A stretch of 64,000 nt of DNA from Citromicrobium sp. (lineage in GTDB: Bacteria > Pseudomonadota > Alphaproteobacteria > Sphingomonadales > Sphingomonadaceae). The notes beneath the pieces were generated by a model. It was not told the origin of the DNA and searched no databases. It was given only the letters and a program-made list of their open reading frames with translations. The translations under genes were made by a program, and so were the position numbers. The DNA is taken from assembly GCA_002729695.1 (NCBI GenBank), contig PBYQ01000025.1:59192-123191 (forward strand). Direction: 5' to 3'. This document shows, in pieces, positions 18,566 to 26,606 of this stretch. How positions within the stretch are numbered: position 1 is the first letter of the stretch; each line of letters starts with the position of its first letter.

Positions 18566-19819
18566 ATGGACAGACGCCAATTCGGCAAGCTTGCCGTCAT
18601 GGGCGGCACGGCGGCAATGTTGCCGGGTCTCGCCAGCGCACAGACGGGCGCCGACGCAGACGCAATGCGCAATCTCGCCGCCGACGCCAAGCCGATCTCT
18701 GCCGAAGAGCGCCGCTCGCGCGTGGCCAAGGCCGGGGCGCTGATGCGTGCGAACGACATCGATGCGGTGCTGATCGAAGCGGGATCGAGCCTGGTCTATT
18801 TCACCGGCATCCACTGGTGGCGAAGCGAGCGGCTGACCGGCGCGGTCATCACGCGCGAGGGTGAGATTGCAGTGGTCACGCCCTTCTTCGAGGAACCTTC
18901 TGTTCGCGAAACGCTCGAGCTCGATGCGCAGGTTCTAACCTGGAACGAAGATGAAGATCCTCTCGCGCTGATCGGCAGCTGGCTGGGCAAGCGCGGGCTC
19001 GCCAAGGGCAAGATCGGCATCGAGGAAACCGTGCGCTACTTCGCGGTCGACGGCCTTCAACACGCGCTGCCCGACGCCGAATTGGTCAGCGCCAATCCGG
19101 TCGTGCGCGGATGCCGGATGATCAAGTCGCCCGCCGAGCTGGCGCTGATGCAGGTCGCCAACGACATCACCCTGGCGGCCTACCGCCTTATGTATCGCAA
19201 GATCGAAGCGGGCATGACGCCCGCCGATGTCGGCAAGCTCATCAACGGGGCGACCGTCGCCATGGGCGGCAACCCGGAATTCGCGCTGGTCCTGCTTGGC
19301 GAGGCAAGCGCCTATCCCCACGGCACGGGCAAGCCGCAGGAGGTGCGCGAGGGTGAGGTCGTGCTGCTCGATTGCGGGTGCAACGTCCACGGCTACCAGT
19401 CCGACATCTCGCGCAGCTTCGTGTTCGGCGAGGCAAACGACGAACAGCGCCTCGTCTGGAACCGGATGCGCAAGGGCCAGCAGATCGCGTTCGAAGCGGC
19501 GCAGGTCGGCACCGAGGCGGGCAAGGTCGACGACGCGGTGCGCGCTTATTACCAAACGCTTGGCTACGGGCCGGGCTACAAACTGCCAGGAACTTCGCAC
19601 CGCACCGGGCATGGTATCGGGCTCGACGGGCACGAACCGGTCAATCTGGTGCACGGCGAAACGACGAAGCTGGCCCCCGGCATGTGCTTCTCCGACGAAC
19701 CGGGCATCTACATCCCCGGCGATTTCGGCATCCGCCTCGAAGACTGCTTCTACATGACCGAAAGCGGCCCACGCTGGTTCAGCACGCCGCCCAATTCGAT
19801 CGACGACCCGATCGGGTAG
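18566..19819 (+). CDS. M24 family metallopeptidase (Xaa-Pro aminopeptidase-like), Tat-type signal
   Basis: A 417-aa pita-bread-fold peptidase. Metal ligands of the M24 family are visible: LLDCGCNVHGYQSD (two Asp), GTSHRTGHGIGL (His), FSDEPGIY (Glu) and RLEDC (Glu). The N-terminus reads MDRRQFGKLAVMGG followed by a hydrophobic stretch and an Ala-x-Ala site, a twin-arginine-like signal (RRQFGK), so export as a folded metalloenzyme is likely. The start at 18566 has AGAGGAG 9 nt upstream. It is third in an operon with the DOMON-like and NamZ genes, so it may act on peptides from the same recycling route (inference). Confidence 0.87.
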   Translation: MDRRQFGKLAVMGGTAAMLPGLASAQTGADADAMRNLAADAKPISAEERRSRVAKAGALMRANDIDAVLIEAGSSLVYFTGIHWWRSERLTGAVITREGEIAVVTPFFEEPSVRETLELDAQVLTWNEDEDPLALIGSWLGKRGLAKGKIGIEETVRYFAVDGLQHALPDAELVSANPVVRGCRMIKSPAELALMQVANDITLAAYRLMYRKIEAGMTPADVGKLINGATVAMGGNPEFALVLLGEASAYPHGTGKPQEVREGEVVLLDCGCNVHGYQSDISRSFVFGEANDEQRLVWNRMRKGQQIAFEAAQVGTEAGKVDDAVRAYYQTLGYGPGYKLPGTSHRTGHGIGLDGHEPVNLVHGETTKLAPGMCFSDEPGIYIPGDFGIRLEDCFYMTESGPRWFSTPPNSIDDPIG

Positions 19820-19858
19820 CCTCGCGTCCGGCGATTGCGTCGGTTGCGCCTCGAGCCC

Positions 19859-20662
19859 TCAGACGGCGACCGCGATCCAGGCGATCGCCATGGCAGCTGG
19901 GAGGAACACCGCCTGCGCCAGCACCGTTCCGGCAAAGCGACTGAGCGAAATCCATACGATGGTGCGGCGAAACAGGGCCTCGTCGATCTTTCCCTCGACC
20001 ACGTCGTCGGTCATCACCGAGAGCTGCGGGTCTATCAGCGCGAACAGCAGGATGGTCGCGAAACCATTGACCACTGCCGAAAGCTGGCTTGCGGTAACGC
20101 GGTATTCGGGCGCGAGGTACCCGGCATAGAGCGCGGCGAGCACGCCCACCGTCAACAGCGCCTGCGCCAGCATATTGGCGACGAGCACGCCGCGCCCGAC
20201 GCCGAGCGGCCGGCGTAATGCCTTCACGCTGCTCCTGGAGGGTGCCGCCACCGATCGGCGGATAGTCGAGAGCCCCGCCGGAGTCGCCGCACGCAAGATC
20301 AGCCGACCGGTGGAACGGTGCTCCTGAAAATGGGCGATGGCGCTGGCGAATAGCCGCTGCGCGGTCGGGACCAGCAGGATACCCACCAGCACCGCGATGC
20401 TGGCGCTGGCAAGGACGATGCGAAAGTCGCCCGCCAGAGTGGCGCCGCCCCCGTCTGCCAGACGATCTTCGATGCGCTTTGCAAGGAATGGGCCGAGAAA
20501 GCCGTTGGCAGTGCGGCTGACCAGCACGAGCACATTGAACAACGCGAAGCTCATCGCGATCCGCCGGGTGCGAACACCGGCTACGCGCGCCGCATAGGCC
20601 AGCGCGCCGATCAGGTTGATGGCGAAGGTGAGCGCGCAAATGACGAAGAGTTGGGTGTCCAT
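19859..20662 (-). CDS. amj: lipid II flippase, Amj family
   Basis: A 267-aa polytopic membrane protein of the Amj (DUF2837) family. B. subtilis Amj (YdaH) can replace MurJ as lipid II flippase in peptidoglycan synthesis. Family features: FVICALTFAINLIGALAYAARVAGVRTRRIA at the N-terminus (first 20 residues hydrophobic), the SFALFNVLVLVSRTANG helix, and a matching length (about 260-270 aa). The gene converges on the NamZ/M24 operon with a 39-bp gap. No MurJ gene is visible in this window, so whether it is the main or an alternative flippase cannot be told. The 127-bp gap downstream of the coxE-like gene holds nothing I recognise. Confidence 0.85.
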   Translation of the reverse strand: MDTQLFVICALTFAINLIGALAYAARVAGVRTRRIAMSFALFNVLVLVSRTANGFLGPFLAKRIEDRLADGGGATLAGDFRIVLASASIAVLVGILLVPTAQRLFASAIAHFQEHRSTGRLILRAATPAGLSTIRRSVAAPSRSSVKALRRPLGVGRGVLVANMLAQALLTVGVLAALYAGYLAPEYRVTASQLSAVVNGFATILLFALIDPQLSVMTDDVVEGKIDEALFRRTIVWISLSRFAGTVLAQAVFLPAAMAIAWIAVAV

Positions 20663-20789
20663 CGGCGCAGCTTTAGACCCACGCCGATCACCGAGCTATC
20701 CCTATCGCGCACTCGCATGATCGTCGGCGCGCAAGGGCGCTACGATTTGGGAGAAGCCACGCAGCATCACATGGACTAAGTCGGACGCC

Positions 20790-21974
20790 TCAGGCCCCGT
20801 GCTTCCTGCTCAATTCGCGCATCGCGTCGTCCAGCCCGTCGAGAGTCAGCGGGTACATCCGGTCGTTGACTAGCTGTTTCATGATGCTGGTCGACTGCGA
20901 ATAACTCCACTGCTTCTCCGGGATGGGATTAAGCCACACGGTCGCGGGGTAGGTGTTGGTCATCCGCTGCATCCAGGTGGCACCGGCTTCCTCGTTCATG
21001 TGCTCGACCGAGCCGCCCGGATGGGTGATCTCGTACGGGCTCATCGCGGCATCGCCGACAAACACGATCTTGTAGTCGTGGCCGAACTTGTGGAGGATGT
21101 CCCAGGTCTTTGTCCGCTCCTGCCAGCGGCGGCGATTGTCCTTCCACACGCCTTCGTAAAGGCAGTTATGGAAGTAGAAGAATTCGAGGTTCTTGAACTC
21201 GCTGGTCGCCGCGCTGAACAGCTCTTCGGTCACCTTGATGAACGGGTCCATCGACCCGCCGACATCGAGGAACAGCAGCAGTTTCACCGCATTGCGGCGC
21301 TCGGGTCGCATGTGGATGTCGAGCCAGCCCTGCTTGGCGGTGCCGCGGATCGTCTGGTCGATATCGAGCTCGTCCGCCGCGCCCTCGCGCGCAAAGCGGC
21401 GCAGGCGGCGCAGCGCCATCTTGATGTTGCGGGTGCCCAGCTCCTTCGTGTTGTCGAGGTTCTTGAACTCGCGCTTTTCCCAGACTTTGACGGCGCGCTT
21501 GTTCTTTGATTCTCCGCCGATGCGCACGCCCTCGGGGTGGTAGCCCGAGTGGCCGAAAGGCGAGGTGCCGCCCGTGCCGATCCACTTGTTGCCGCCCTCG
21601 TGGCGTTCCTTCTGCTCTTCGAGCCGCTTCTTGAGCGTGTCCATGAGTTCGTCCCACGACCCCATCTTCTCGATCTGCGCCATTTCCTCTTCGGTGAGGT
21701 ATTTCTCAGCGATCGCCTTCAGCCAGTCTTCGGGGATGTCGACCTGGTCCTGGCCGTAATCGGTCATGATCCCCTTGAAGACCTTGGAGAACACCTGGTC
21801 GAACCGGTCGAGCAGGCCCTCGTCCTTCACGAAGGTGGCGCGCGCGAGGTAATAGAACGCCTCGGGCGTCTGCTCGATCACATCCTTGTCGAGCGCTTCC
21901 AGCAGCGTGAGATGCTCCTTCAGGCTGGCGGAGATTCCCGCGGCTCGCAATTCGTCGACGAAGTTTAAGAACAT
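20790..21974 (-). CDS. VWA domain protein, CoxE-like
   Basis: A 394-aa CoxE-type protein. The C-terminal half is a von Willebrand A domain whose MIDAS motif reads FLDVGGSMD (DxGxS instead of the common DxSxS) near residue 235. The N-terminal half is helical and charged (FVDELRAAGI, KDVIEQTPEAFYYLARA). Such proteins act with MoxR-type AAA ATPases as chaperone or metal-insertion pairs, and a MoxR gene lies 2.3 kb away on the same strand. The start at 21974 overlaps the DUF817 stop by 1 nt (TGATG), so the two are coupled; longer upstream reading is not supported. Confidence 0.85.
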   Translation of the reverse strand: MFLNFVDELRAAGISASLKEHLTLLEALDKDVIEQTPEAFYYLARATFVKDEGLLDRFDQVFSKVFKGIMTDYGQDQVDIPEDWLKAIAEKYLTEEEMAQIEKMGSWDELMDTLKKRLEEQKERHEGGNKWIGTGGTSPFGHSGYHPEGVRIGGESKNKRAVKVWEKREFKNLDNTKELGTRNIKMALRRLRRFAREGAADELDIDQTIRGTAKQGWLDIHMRPERRNAVKLLLFLDVGGSMDPFIKVTEELFSAATSEFKNLEFFYFHNCLYEGVWKDNRRRWQERTKTWDILHKFGHDYKIVFVGDAAMSPYEITHPGGSVEHMNEEAGATWMQRMTNTYPATVWLNPIPEKQWSYSQSTSIMKQLVNDRMYPLTLDGLDDAMRELSRKHGA

Positions 21975-22786
21975 CAGCTTTCCAGTGGCCTGCCCGCAGT
22001 TGCGGTTTGGGATCGGGGGGAGGGCGCACGCACGCGCGCGACCCAGCTCACCAGCACGAAGCTGATATACATGAGAAGATACCATGCGCCCAGTTTTGCA
22101 GGCGAGACCATGCTCCACCCTGCGGACTGATCGGGATAGGTCCATGCACGCGCGAAAGTGCCCAGGTTCTCGGCGAACCAGATGAACAGCGCGACGAGGA
22201 ACCAGCCCAGCAGCAGCGGCATCCAGCGCGGCGTGCGCCAAACGGTGAACCAGATGCGGGTGCGCGCGAACAGAACGAACAGCGCGGCGAACAGCAGCAG
22301 GCGAGTGTCGGGCAGCCAGTGGTGCGCGAAGAAATTGACGTAGATCGCGACCGCCAGCACCCATGTCGCCCAGCGCGGCGGATAGGCGGTGAAGCGGAAG
22401 TCGAAGATCCGCCAGACGCGCGCGATGTAGCTGCCGACAGCGGCGTACATGAAGCCGGAAAACAGCGGCACGTCGCCGATCCGCAGCACGCTCGCCTCAG
22501 GGTAGATCCACGATCCGTGCGCGGTCTTGAACAGCTCCATCACCGTGCCGACGATGTGGAAGGCGAGGATGACCTTCGCCTCTTCCCACGTCTCCAGCCT
22601 GAAGGCGAGCATCCCGATCTGGATCGCGAGCGCGGCCAGCGTCAGGAAATCGTAGCGCGCGAGAGCCGCGCCATCGGGGTAGAACAGGTGCGTCGCCACC
22701 AGCAACGCCAGCATCAGCCCGCCGAACAGGCAGGCCCACCCCTGTTTGAACCCGAACAGCGCGAACTCATAAGCCCATGCGTACAC
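21974..22786 (-). CDS. DUF817 family membrane protein
   Basis: A membrane protein with about 8 hydrophobic segments of the DUF817 (YoaT-like) family, function unknown. Typical segments: WAYEFALFGFKQGWACLFGG at the start, HIVGTVMELFKTAHGSWIYPE near residue 77, GDVPLFSGFMYAAVGSYIARVW near 104. The GTG at 22786 gives 270 aa but has no ribosome site. The same frame stays open upstream to a CTG at 22858 with AAGGGGGG ahead, which would add 24 residues (ending FEPRPG); the true start may be there. Coupled to the CoxE-like gene downstream. Confidence 0.82.
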   Translation of the reverse strand: MYAWAYEFALFGFKQGWACLFGGLMLALLVATHLFYPDGAALARYDFLTLAALAIQIGMLAFRLETWEEAKVILAFHIVGTVMELFKTAHGSWIYPEASVLRIGDVPLFSGFMYAAVGSYIARVWRIFDFRFTAYPPRWATWVLAVAIYVNFFAHHWLPDTRLLLFAALFVLFARTRIWFTVWRTPRWMPLLLGWFLVALFIWFAENLGTFARAWTYPDQSAGWSMVSPAKLGAWYLLMYISFVLVSWVARVRAPSPRSQTATAGRPLES

Positions 22787-22862
22787 GCCCGGCCGCGGCT
22801 CGAAACTCTCGAGCCGTTTCCGTACTTGGGCGAACCGGGTTTCGCGCGGCGTGTCCAGCGTC

Positions 22863-22952
22863 CTAGCCCCCCTTGCCGAGCGCCATGATGGCCAGCGTGG
22901 TGCGCCGCGACGTTGCGGAACGGCAAGCTTCGGGGGAAAATCTATCCGTCAT
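22863..22952 (-). CDS. putative 29-aa small protein or leader peptide before the DUF817 gene
   Basis: ATG at 22952 with GGAGG 5 nt upstream, ending in TAG 4 bp before the possible CTG start of DUF817. The peptide begins MTDRFSPEAC and ends TLAIMALGKGG. The ribosome site is one of the better ones in the region, which is the main support. No family recognised; it may be a translated leader that couples to DUF817, or chance. Confidence 0.35.
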   Translation of the reverse strand: MTDRFSPEACRSATSRRTTLAIMALGKGG

Positions 22953-23160
22953 TGTGGCCTCCCTGCCACAAGAACCCGGCTGGCGAAACGCCTTGCGAAT
23001 ACCCTGTGGCTGGCCACCTCCCCCTTGCGCATGGCGATCACCGGCAGGGGTCAAGCCCGTGCTTTATCTGGCATTTCGGAGATCGGGCGAGTTGTGCCGG
23101 GGCGCTTCGCCTTGGCATCGTGGGCCTCGGGAGAAGCGCGGGAGAGGGCAAGTGATCGCC

Positions 23161-23200
23161 ATTTAAATAACGCGGGGAGACAAATTCGGTTGAACCGAAT
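23161..23200 (+). promoter_or_regulatory. palindromic sites upstream of the L,D-transpeptidase gene
   Basis: ATTCGGTT-G-AACCGAAT (23184-23200) is a perfect palindrome 26 bp before the start codon, and ATTTAAAT lies at 23161-23168. This is the AT-richest patch of a 273-bp gene-free stretch (22953-23225), so promoter and operator are likely here. The regulator is unknown. Confidence 0.5.
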
Positions 23201-23225
23201 CGCTTCTCGGGACCACATTCAAAAT

Positions 23226-24263
23226 ATGGTTAAAGGCGCGTTTACGATCGTGTGTACGCTCGCCGTACTTTGTGCGGCCTTCGTTCTATTCAATCCGACG
23301 CGCATCCTTATGCAGGAAACGGCTGCCGCAGGGCCGATGGAAGACGTCGTGTTCGTGTCCGATCCGGTCGTCCAGCAGGTTCCGCCGTCGCCCACTCCGC
23401 CACCGCCACCGCCGAAGAAACCGCAGGCTGGCATGCCGCCACCGGTCGCTCAGGTCCTGCAATCGGGTACGCTGATCGTCATCAGCAAGGCATCTCAGCA
23501 GATGTACGTGTTCAAGGACGGGGCCCTGTGGGATAGCTCGCCCGTCTCCACCGGCAAGCCGGGCAAGGAGACCCCGACGGGCATGTTCCCGATCCTGCAG
23601 AAGCGCGTCTTCCACCGATCGAACATCTATTCCAACGCGCCGATGCCGCACATGCAGCGGCTGACGTGGGGTGGGATTGCGATCCACGCGGGCAAACTGC
23701 CCGGCTATCCGGCGTCGCACGGCTGCATCCGCCTGCCGCCCGCCTTCGCCAAGGCGCTATTCGCGGAAACCGATCCGGCATCGACCACGGTGATCGTGAC
23801 CGATAATCCGCTGGCATCGGAAGGGCAGGCGAGGCGCCTTGCCGTGGCGATGCCGATGCCGTCGCCGGGTGAAGGAGGCCACCTTCTCCAGCGGCCCGAG
23901 CCCAGGCTGGCAGAGCTTGATCTACCGGCACCCGTGCCAGCCGCGACCTCGGCCGTACCTCCGGTCGTCGCCGCCACGTCCGCGCCGCCGCCGACCGATC
24001 TGCTCGCGCAGACCCAGCCGCCGCCGCGCCCGGTCGCAAGGGGCCAGACGATCCAGCTCGCCGCAAAGAGCAGCGCGAGCGAGGCCGAAGCCTACTGGTC
24101 GAACATCACCAGCCGTTTTCCCGAGCTTGAGCGCTACGAAAAGGCGATCATCCCGGCGGTCGTCGGATCGAAGCAGTATTATCGACTGCGGGTGACGGGC
24201 CCGGGCGCGAGGGACATGTGCACCTCGCTCAAGCGCTCGGGCGCCGACTGCTTCCCGGTCTGA
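23226..24263 (+). CDS. L,D-transpeptidase with C-terminal SPOR domain
   Basis: A 345-aa envelope enzyme. Residues about 4-22 form a signal anchor and a Pro-rich linker lies at about 56-72 (PPSPTPPPPPP). The YkuD catalytic domain (about 80-190) has the HxGK..SHGCIRLP motif with catalytic Cys167. A second Pro/Ala-rich linker is followed by a SPOR domain (about 286-345, ending SGADCFPV) that binds denuded septal glycan. It would form 3-3 cross-links, or attach proteins, at division sites (inference from SPOR). The ATG at 23226 is chosen because the signal anchor starts there, although its ribosome site is weak. It converges on the moxR gene. Confidence 0.9.
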   Translation: MVKGAFTIVCTLAVLCAAFVLFNPTRILMQETAAAGPMEDVVFVSDPVVQQVPPSPTPPPPPPKKPQAGMPPPVAQVLQSGTLIVISKASQQMYVFKDGALWDSSPVSTGKPGKETPTGMFPILQKRVFHRSNIYSNAPMPHMQRLTWGGIAIHAGKLPGYPASHGCIRLPPAFAKALFAETDPASTTVIVTDNPLASEGQARRLAVAMPMPSPGEGGHLLQRPEPRLAELDLPAPVPAATSAVPPVVAATSAPPPTDLLAQTQPPPRPVARGQTIQLAAKSSASEAEAYWSNITSRFPELERYEKAIIPAVVGSKQYYRLRVTGPGARDMCTSLKRSGADCFPV

Positions 24264-24279
24264 GCGACCGGGGAACCGG

Positions 24280-25128
24280 TCAGCTCTGGCGGCGGCTCAT
24301 GAAGGCCAGCCGTTCGAACAGCATCACGTCCTGTTCGTTCTTCAGCAGCGCGCCGTGGAGCGGCGGGATTGCCTTGTTCGGGTTGGCGTCGTGCAGCACT
24401 TCGACCGGCATATCCTCGTTCAGCAGCAGCTTCAGCCAGTCGAGCAGTTCGCTGGTGCTGGGTTTCTTCTTCAGGCCGGGTACTTCGCGGATGTCGTAGA
24501 AGATCTCCATCGCCTTGGTGACGAGGTTCTTCTGAATGCCGGGGAAGTGGACTTCGATGATCTCGCGCATCGTGTCGCGATCGGGGAAGGAGATGTAGTG
24601 GAAGAAGCAGCGGCGCAGGAACGCGTCGGGCAGTTCCTTCTCGTTGTTCGAGGTGATGACCACGATCGGGCGTTCCTTCGCCTCGATCCGCTGCTGCGTT
24701 TCGTATACGTCGAAGCTCATCCGGTCGAGTTCCTGCAGCAGGTCGTTGGGGAACTCGATATCCGCCTTGTCGATCTCGTCGATCAGCAGTACGGGCAGCT
24801 GAGGTGCCTCGAACGCCTCCCACAGCTTCCCCTTCTTGATGTAGTTGGAAATGTCGTGGACCCGCTCGTCGCCTAGCTGGCCGTCGCGCAGGCGGGCGAC
24901 CGCGTCGTATTCGTACAGGCCCTGGTGCGCCTTGGTGGTCGACTTCACATTCCACTCGATCAGCGGCGCATCCACTGCCTTCGCAATTTCATGCGCCAGC
25001 ACGGTCTTGCCGGTGCCCGGTTCGCCCTTGACCAGCAGGGGACGGCGCAGCGTCACCGCCGCGTTGACCGCCACCTTCAGGTCGTCGGTTGCGATATAGT
25101 CCTTGGTGCCTTCGAAACGCTCGATCAT
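24280..25128 (-). CDS. MoxR-type AAA+ ATPase
   Basis: A 282-aa AAA+ ATPase. Walker A is GEPGTGKT at residues 35-42, Walker B LLIDEIDKAD near 115, sensor 1 VVITSNNEKELPDAFLRR near 160. The compact architecture without other domains is that of MoxR/CbbQ/NorQ-type proteins, which work with VWA proteins such as CoxE to activate or metallate partner enzymes. The CoxE-like gene is 2.3 kb downstream on the same strand, separated by the oppositely oriented L,D-transpeptidase. ATG 25128 chosen; a GTG at 25140 is possible. Confidence 0.9.
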   Translation of the reverse strand: MIERFEGTKDYIATDDLKVAVNAAVTLRRPLLVKGEPGTGKTVLAHEIAKAVDAPLIEWNVKSTTKAHQGLYEYDAVARLRDGQLGDERVHDISNYIKKGKLWEAFEAPQLPVLLIDEIDKADIEFPNDLLQELDRMSFDVYETQQRIEAKERPIVVITSNNEKELPDAFLRRCFFHYISFPDRDTMREIIEVHFPGIQKNLVTKAMEIFYDIREVPGLKKKPSTSELLDWLKLLLNEDMPVEVLHDANPNKAIPPLHGALLKNEQDVMLFERLAFMSRRQS

Positions 25129-25202
25129 GCGGGAGCCCACTTTCCAGTCCTGTTTCGCAACCTGCTAGGGATGCGGGCAGGCCGCCGCAAGGGGGAGGGC
25201 GC

Positions 25203-26516
25203 TCAGTCCGCCAATGTGAGAATGCGCTTGGCCATCAGCAGCAGGCCGGTGGTATCGACCTCGCTTGCCGGGTCCATCTGGCTGATCGCGAGCATGTACC
25301 AGCGGCCCGCATCGTCGCGCAGCAGCCAGCTCATGTTGAGCACGCCGGGCTCGGAGCCGCCCTTGTAACCCACGTAATCCCAGTTCGCGGTCTCACTCTC
25401 GTCGAACACTGGATTGACGGTCATGATCTGCCGCGCGGTATCATCGGGCAGGGCGGCGAGGACGCGCATCAGGCCGCGCTCGTCCGCCATGCTGGCAAAC
25501 CACTCGACTTCGTCGATCAGGACGGGCGTGCCCGAGGTAAAGGTGTCGAGAAAACGCGCTTCGTCGATTCCATCGAGATCGAGTGAGGCGAGCATGGCGC
25601 GGCGCTGTGCCTCGTCCGCAGCGGCATAGGCGTTGCCCATCTCGCTGGCCTTGATGACGAACATCTCGCGCGTCGAGAGGAAGGGCAGCGTCTTTGCGAG
25701 GTGGCCATTGCCGCTCGCGCGCATCTCCGCCTCAACCGCGTCGCGGCCCACGGTGTGCAACACCAGATCTGTCGCGGTGTTGTCGCTGATCGAGATCATC
25801 AGAGTGGCCGCCGTGTGCAGCGTGACCGGCGAACCGTCGGGCCAGTTCTGCATGATCCCGCTGGGAAAGCTCTTCGCGTCGAGCGTTACCACGTCGTCCC
25901 ACGCCAGACGCCCCTCGTCCACAGCCCGTGCCAGCGCGGCGAGCACGTAGAGCTTGAAGGTCGATCCCAGTGCAAACGGCTGGCTCGCATCCCCGTAGGT
26001 AAAGATCGGATCGCCATCGAGTGGACCGAACCATGCGGCTTTGGAGCCCGGAAGTGCGTCAATGTCTGCGGATATCGCATCCTTCCCGGTGGCGACTGGC
26101 TTGATGTCGTTCAGCAGCAGCCCTTCGATCTTGTAGGGCTCACTTGCCGACAGGGTCATTGGGCCTGCAGCCACCGCGTTCTCGAACCGTAGCGTGATTT
26201 GCGCCTTGTAGGCGCCCGTCGGCTCGATCGATTCTACGCCGACGATCGGGCCCAGCTGCGCGGTCAGCTGCTGGCTGATCTGGGCGAACGTCTCGGCGGA
26301 AACCTGCGCGAGGAAGGCGTCGGAAAACACATCCGCTGCATCGCCTTCGCCCTTAATCAGATCCACCACATCGGCAGCACGCGCATCGAGCGGCGATTGC
26401 TCGGCCGGTTCTTCCTGCCCAAGGGCCGGATATGCCATGGGGCCGAGGGTCCCACCCAAACTCGCCAGCGCGAGTGCGGCACCCATCATGATTGCGCGCG
26501 TTGTCTTGACCTGCAT
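25203..26516 (-). CDS. serine hydrolase with class A beta-lactamase fold
   Basis: A 437-aa exported protein. Signal peptide at residues 1-34 (ending YPALGQ). An N-terminal domain of about 100 residues (45-145) resembles the small alpha+beta domains found ahead of such hydrolases. The catalytic domain has Ser185-T-F-Lys188, Ser244-Asp-Asn246 and Lys385-Gly-Gly, the three class A beta-lactamase motifs. The GGGAGGA ribosome site lies 5 nt before the ATG. The extra domain and divergent spacing argue for a cell-wall or unknown serine hydrolase rather than a known resistance enzyme, but weak beta-lactamase activity is possible. Confidence 0.82.
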   Translation of the reverse strand: MQVKTTRAIMMGAALALASLGGTLGPMAYPALGQEEPAEQSPLDARAADVVDLIKGEGDAADVFSDAFLAQVSAETFAQISQQLTAQLGPIVGVESIEPTGAYKAQITLRFENAVAAGPMTLSASEPYKIEGLLLNDIKPVATGKDAISADIDALPGSKAAWFGPLDGDPIFTYGDASQPFALGSTFKLYVLAALARAVDEGRLAWDDVVTLDAKSFPSGIMQNWPDGSPVTLHTAATLMISISDNTATDLVLHTVGRDAVEAEMRASGNGHLAKTLPFLSTREMFVIKASEMGNAYAAADEAQRRAMLASLDLDGIDEARFLDTFTSGTPVLIDEVEWFASMADERGLMRVLAALPDDTARQIMTVNPVFDESETANWDYVGYKGGSEPGVLNMSWLLRDDAGRWYMLAISQMDPASEVDTTGLLLMAKRILTLAD

Positions 26517-26606
26517 GTTAGTCCTCCCTGTCAACTCGGATTACCACGTTACGGGATTTAGCGAAACTGCTAAATCCTTCGCATCTGCCATTGGAGCCGC
26601 CCAATA

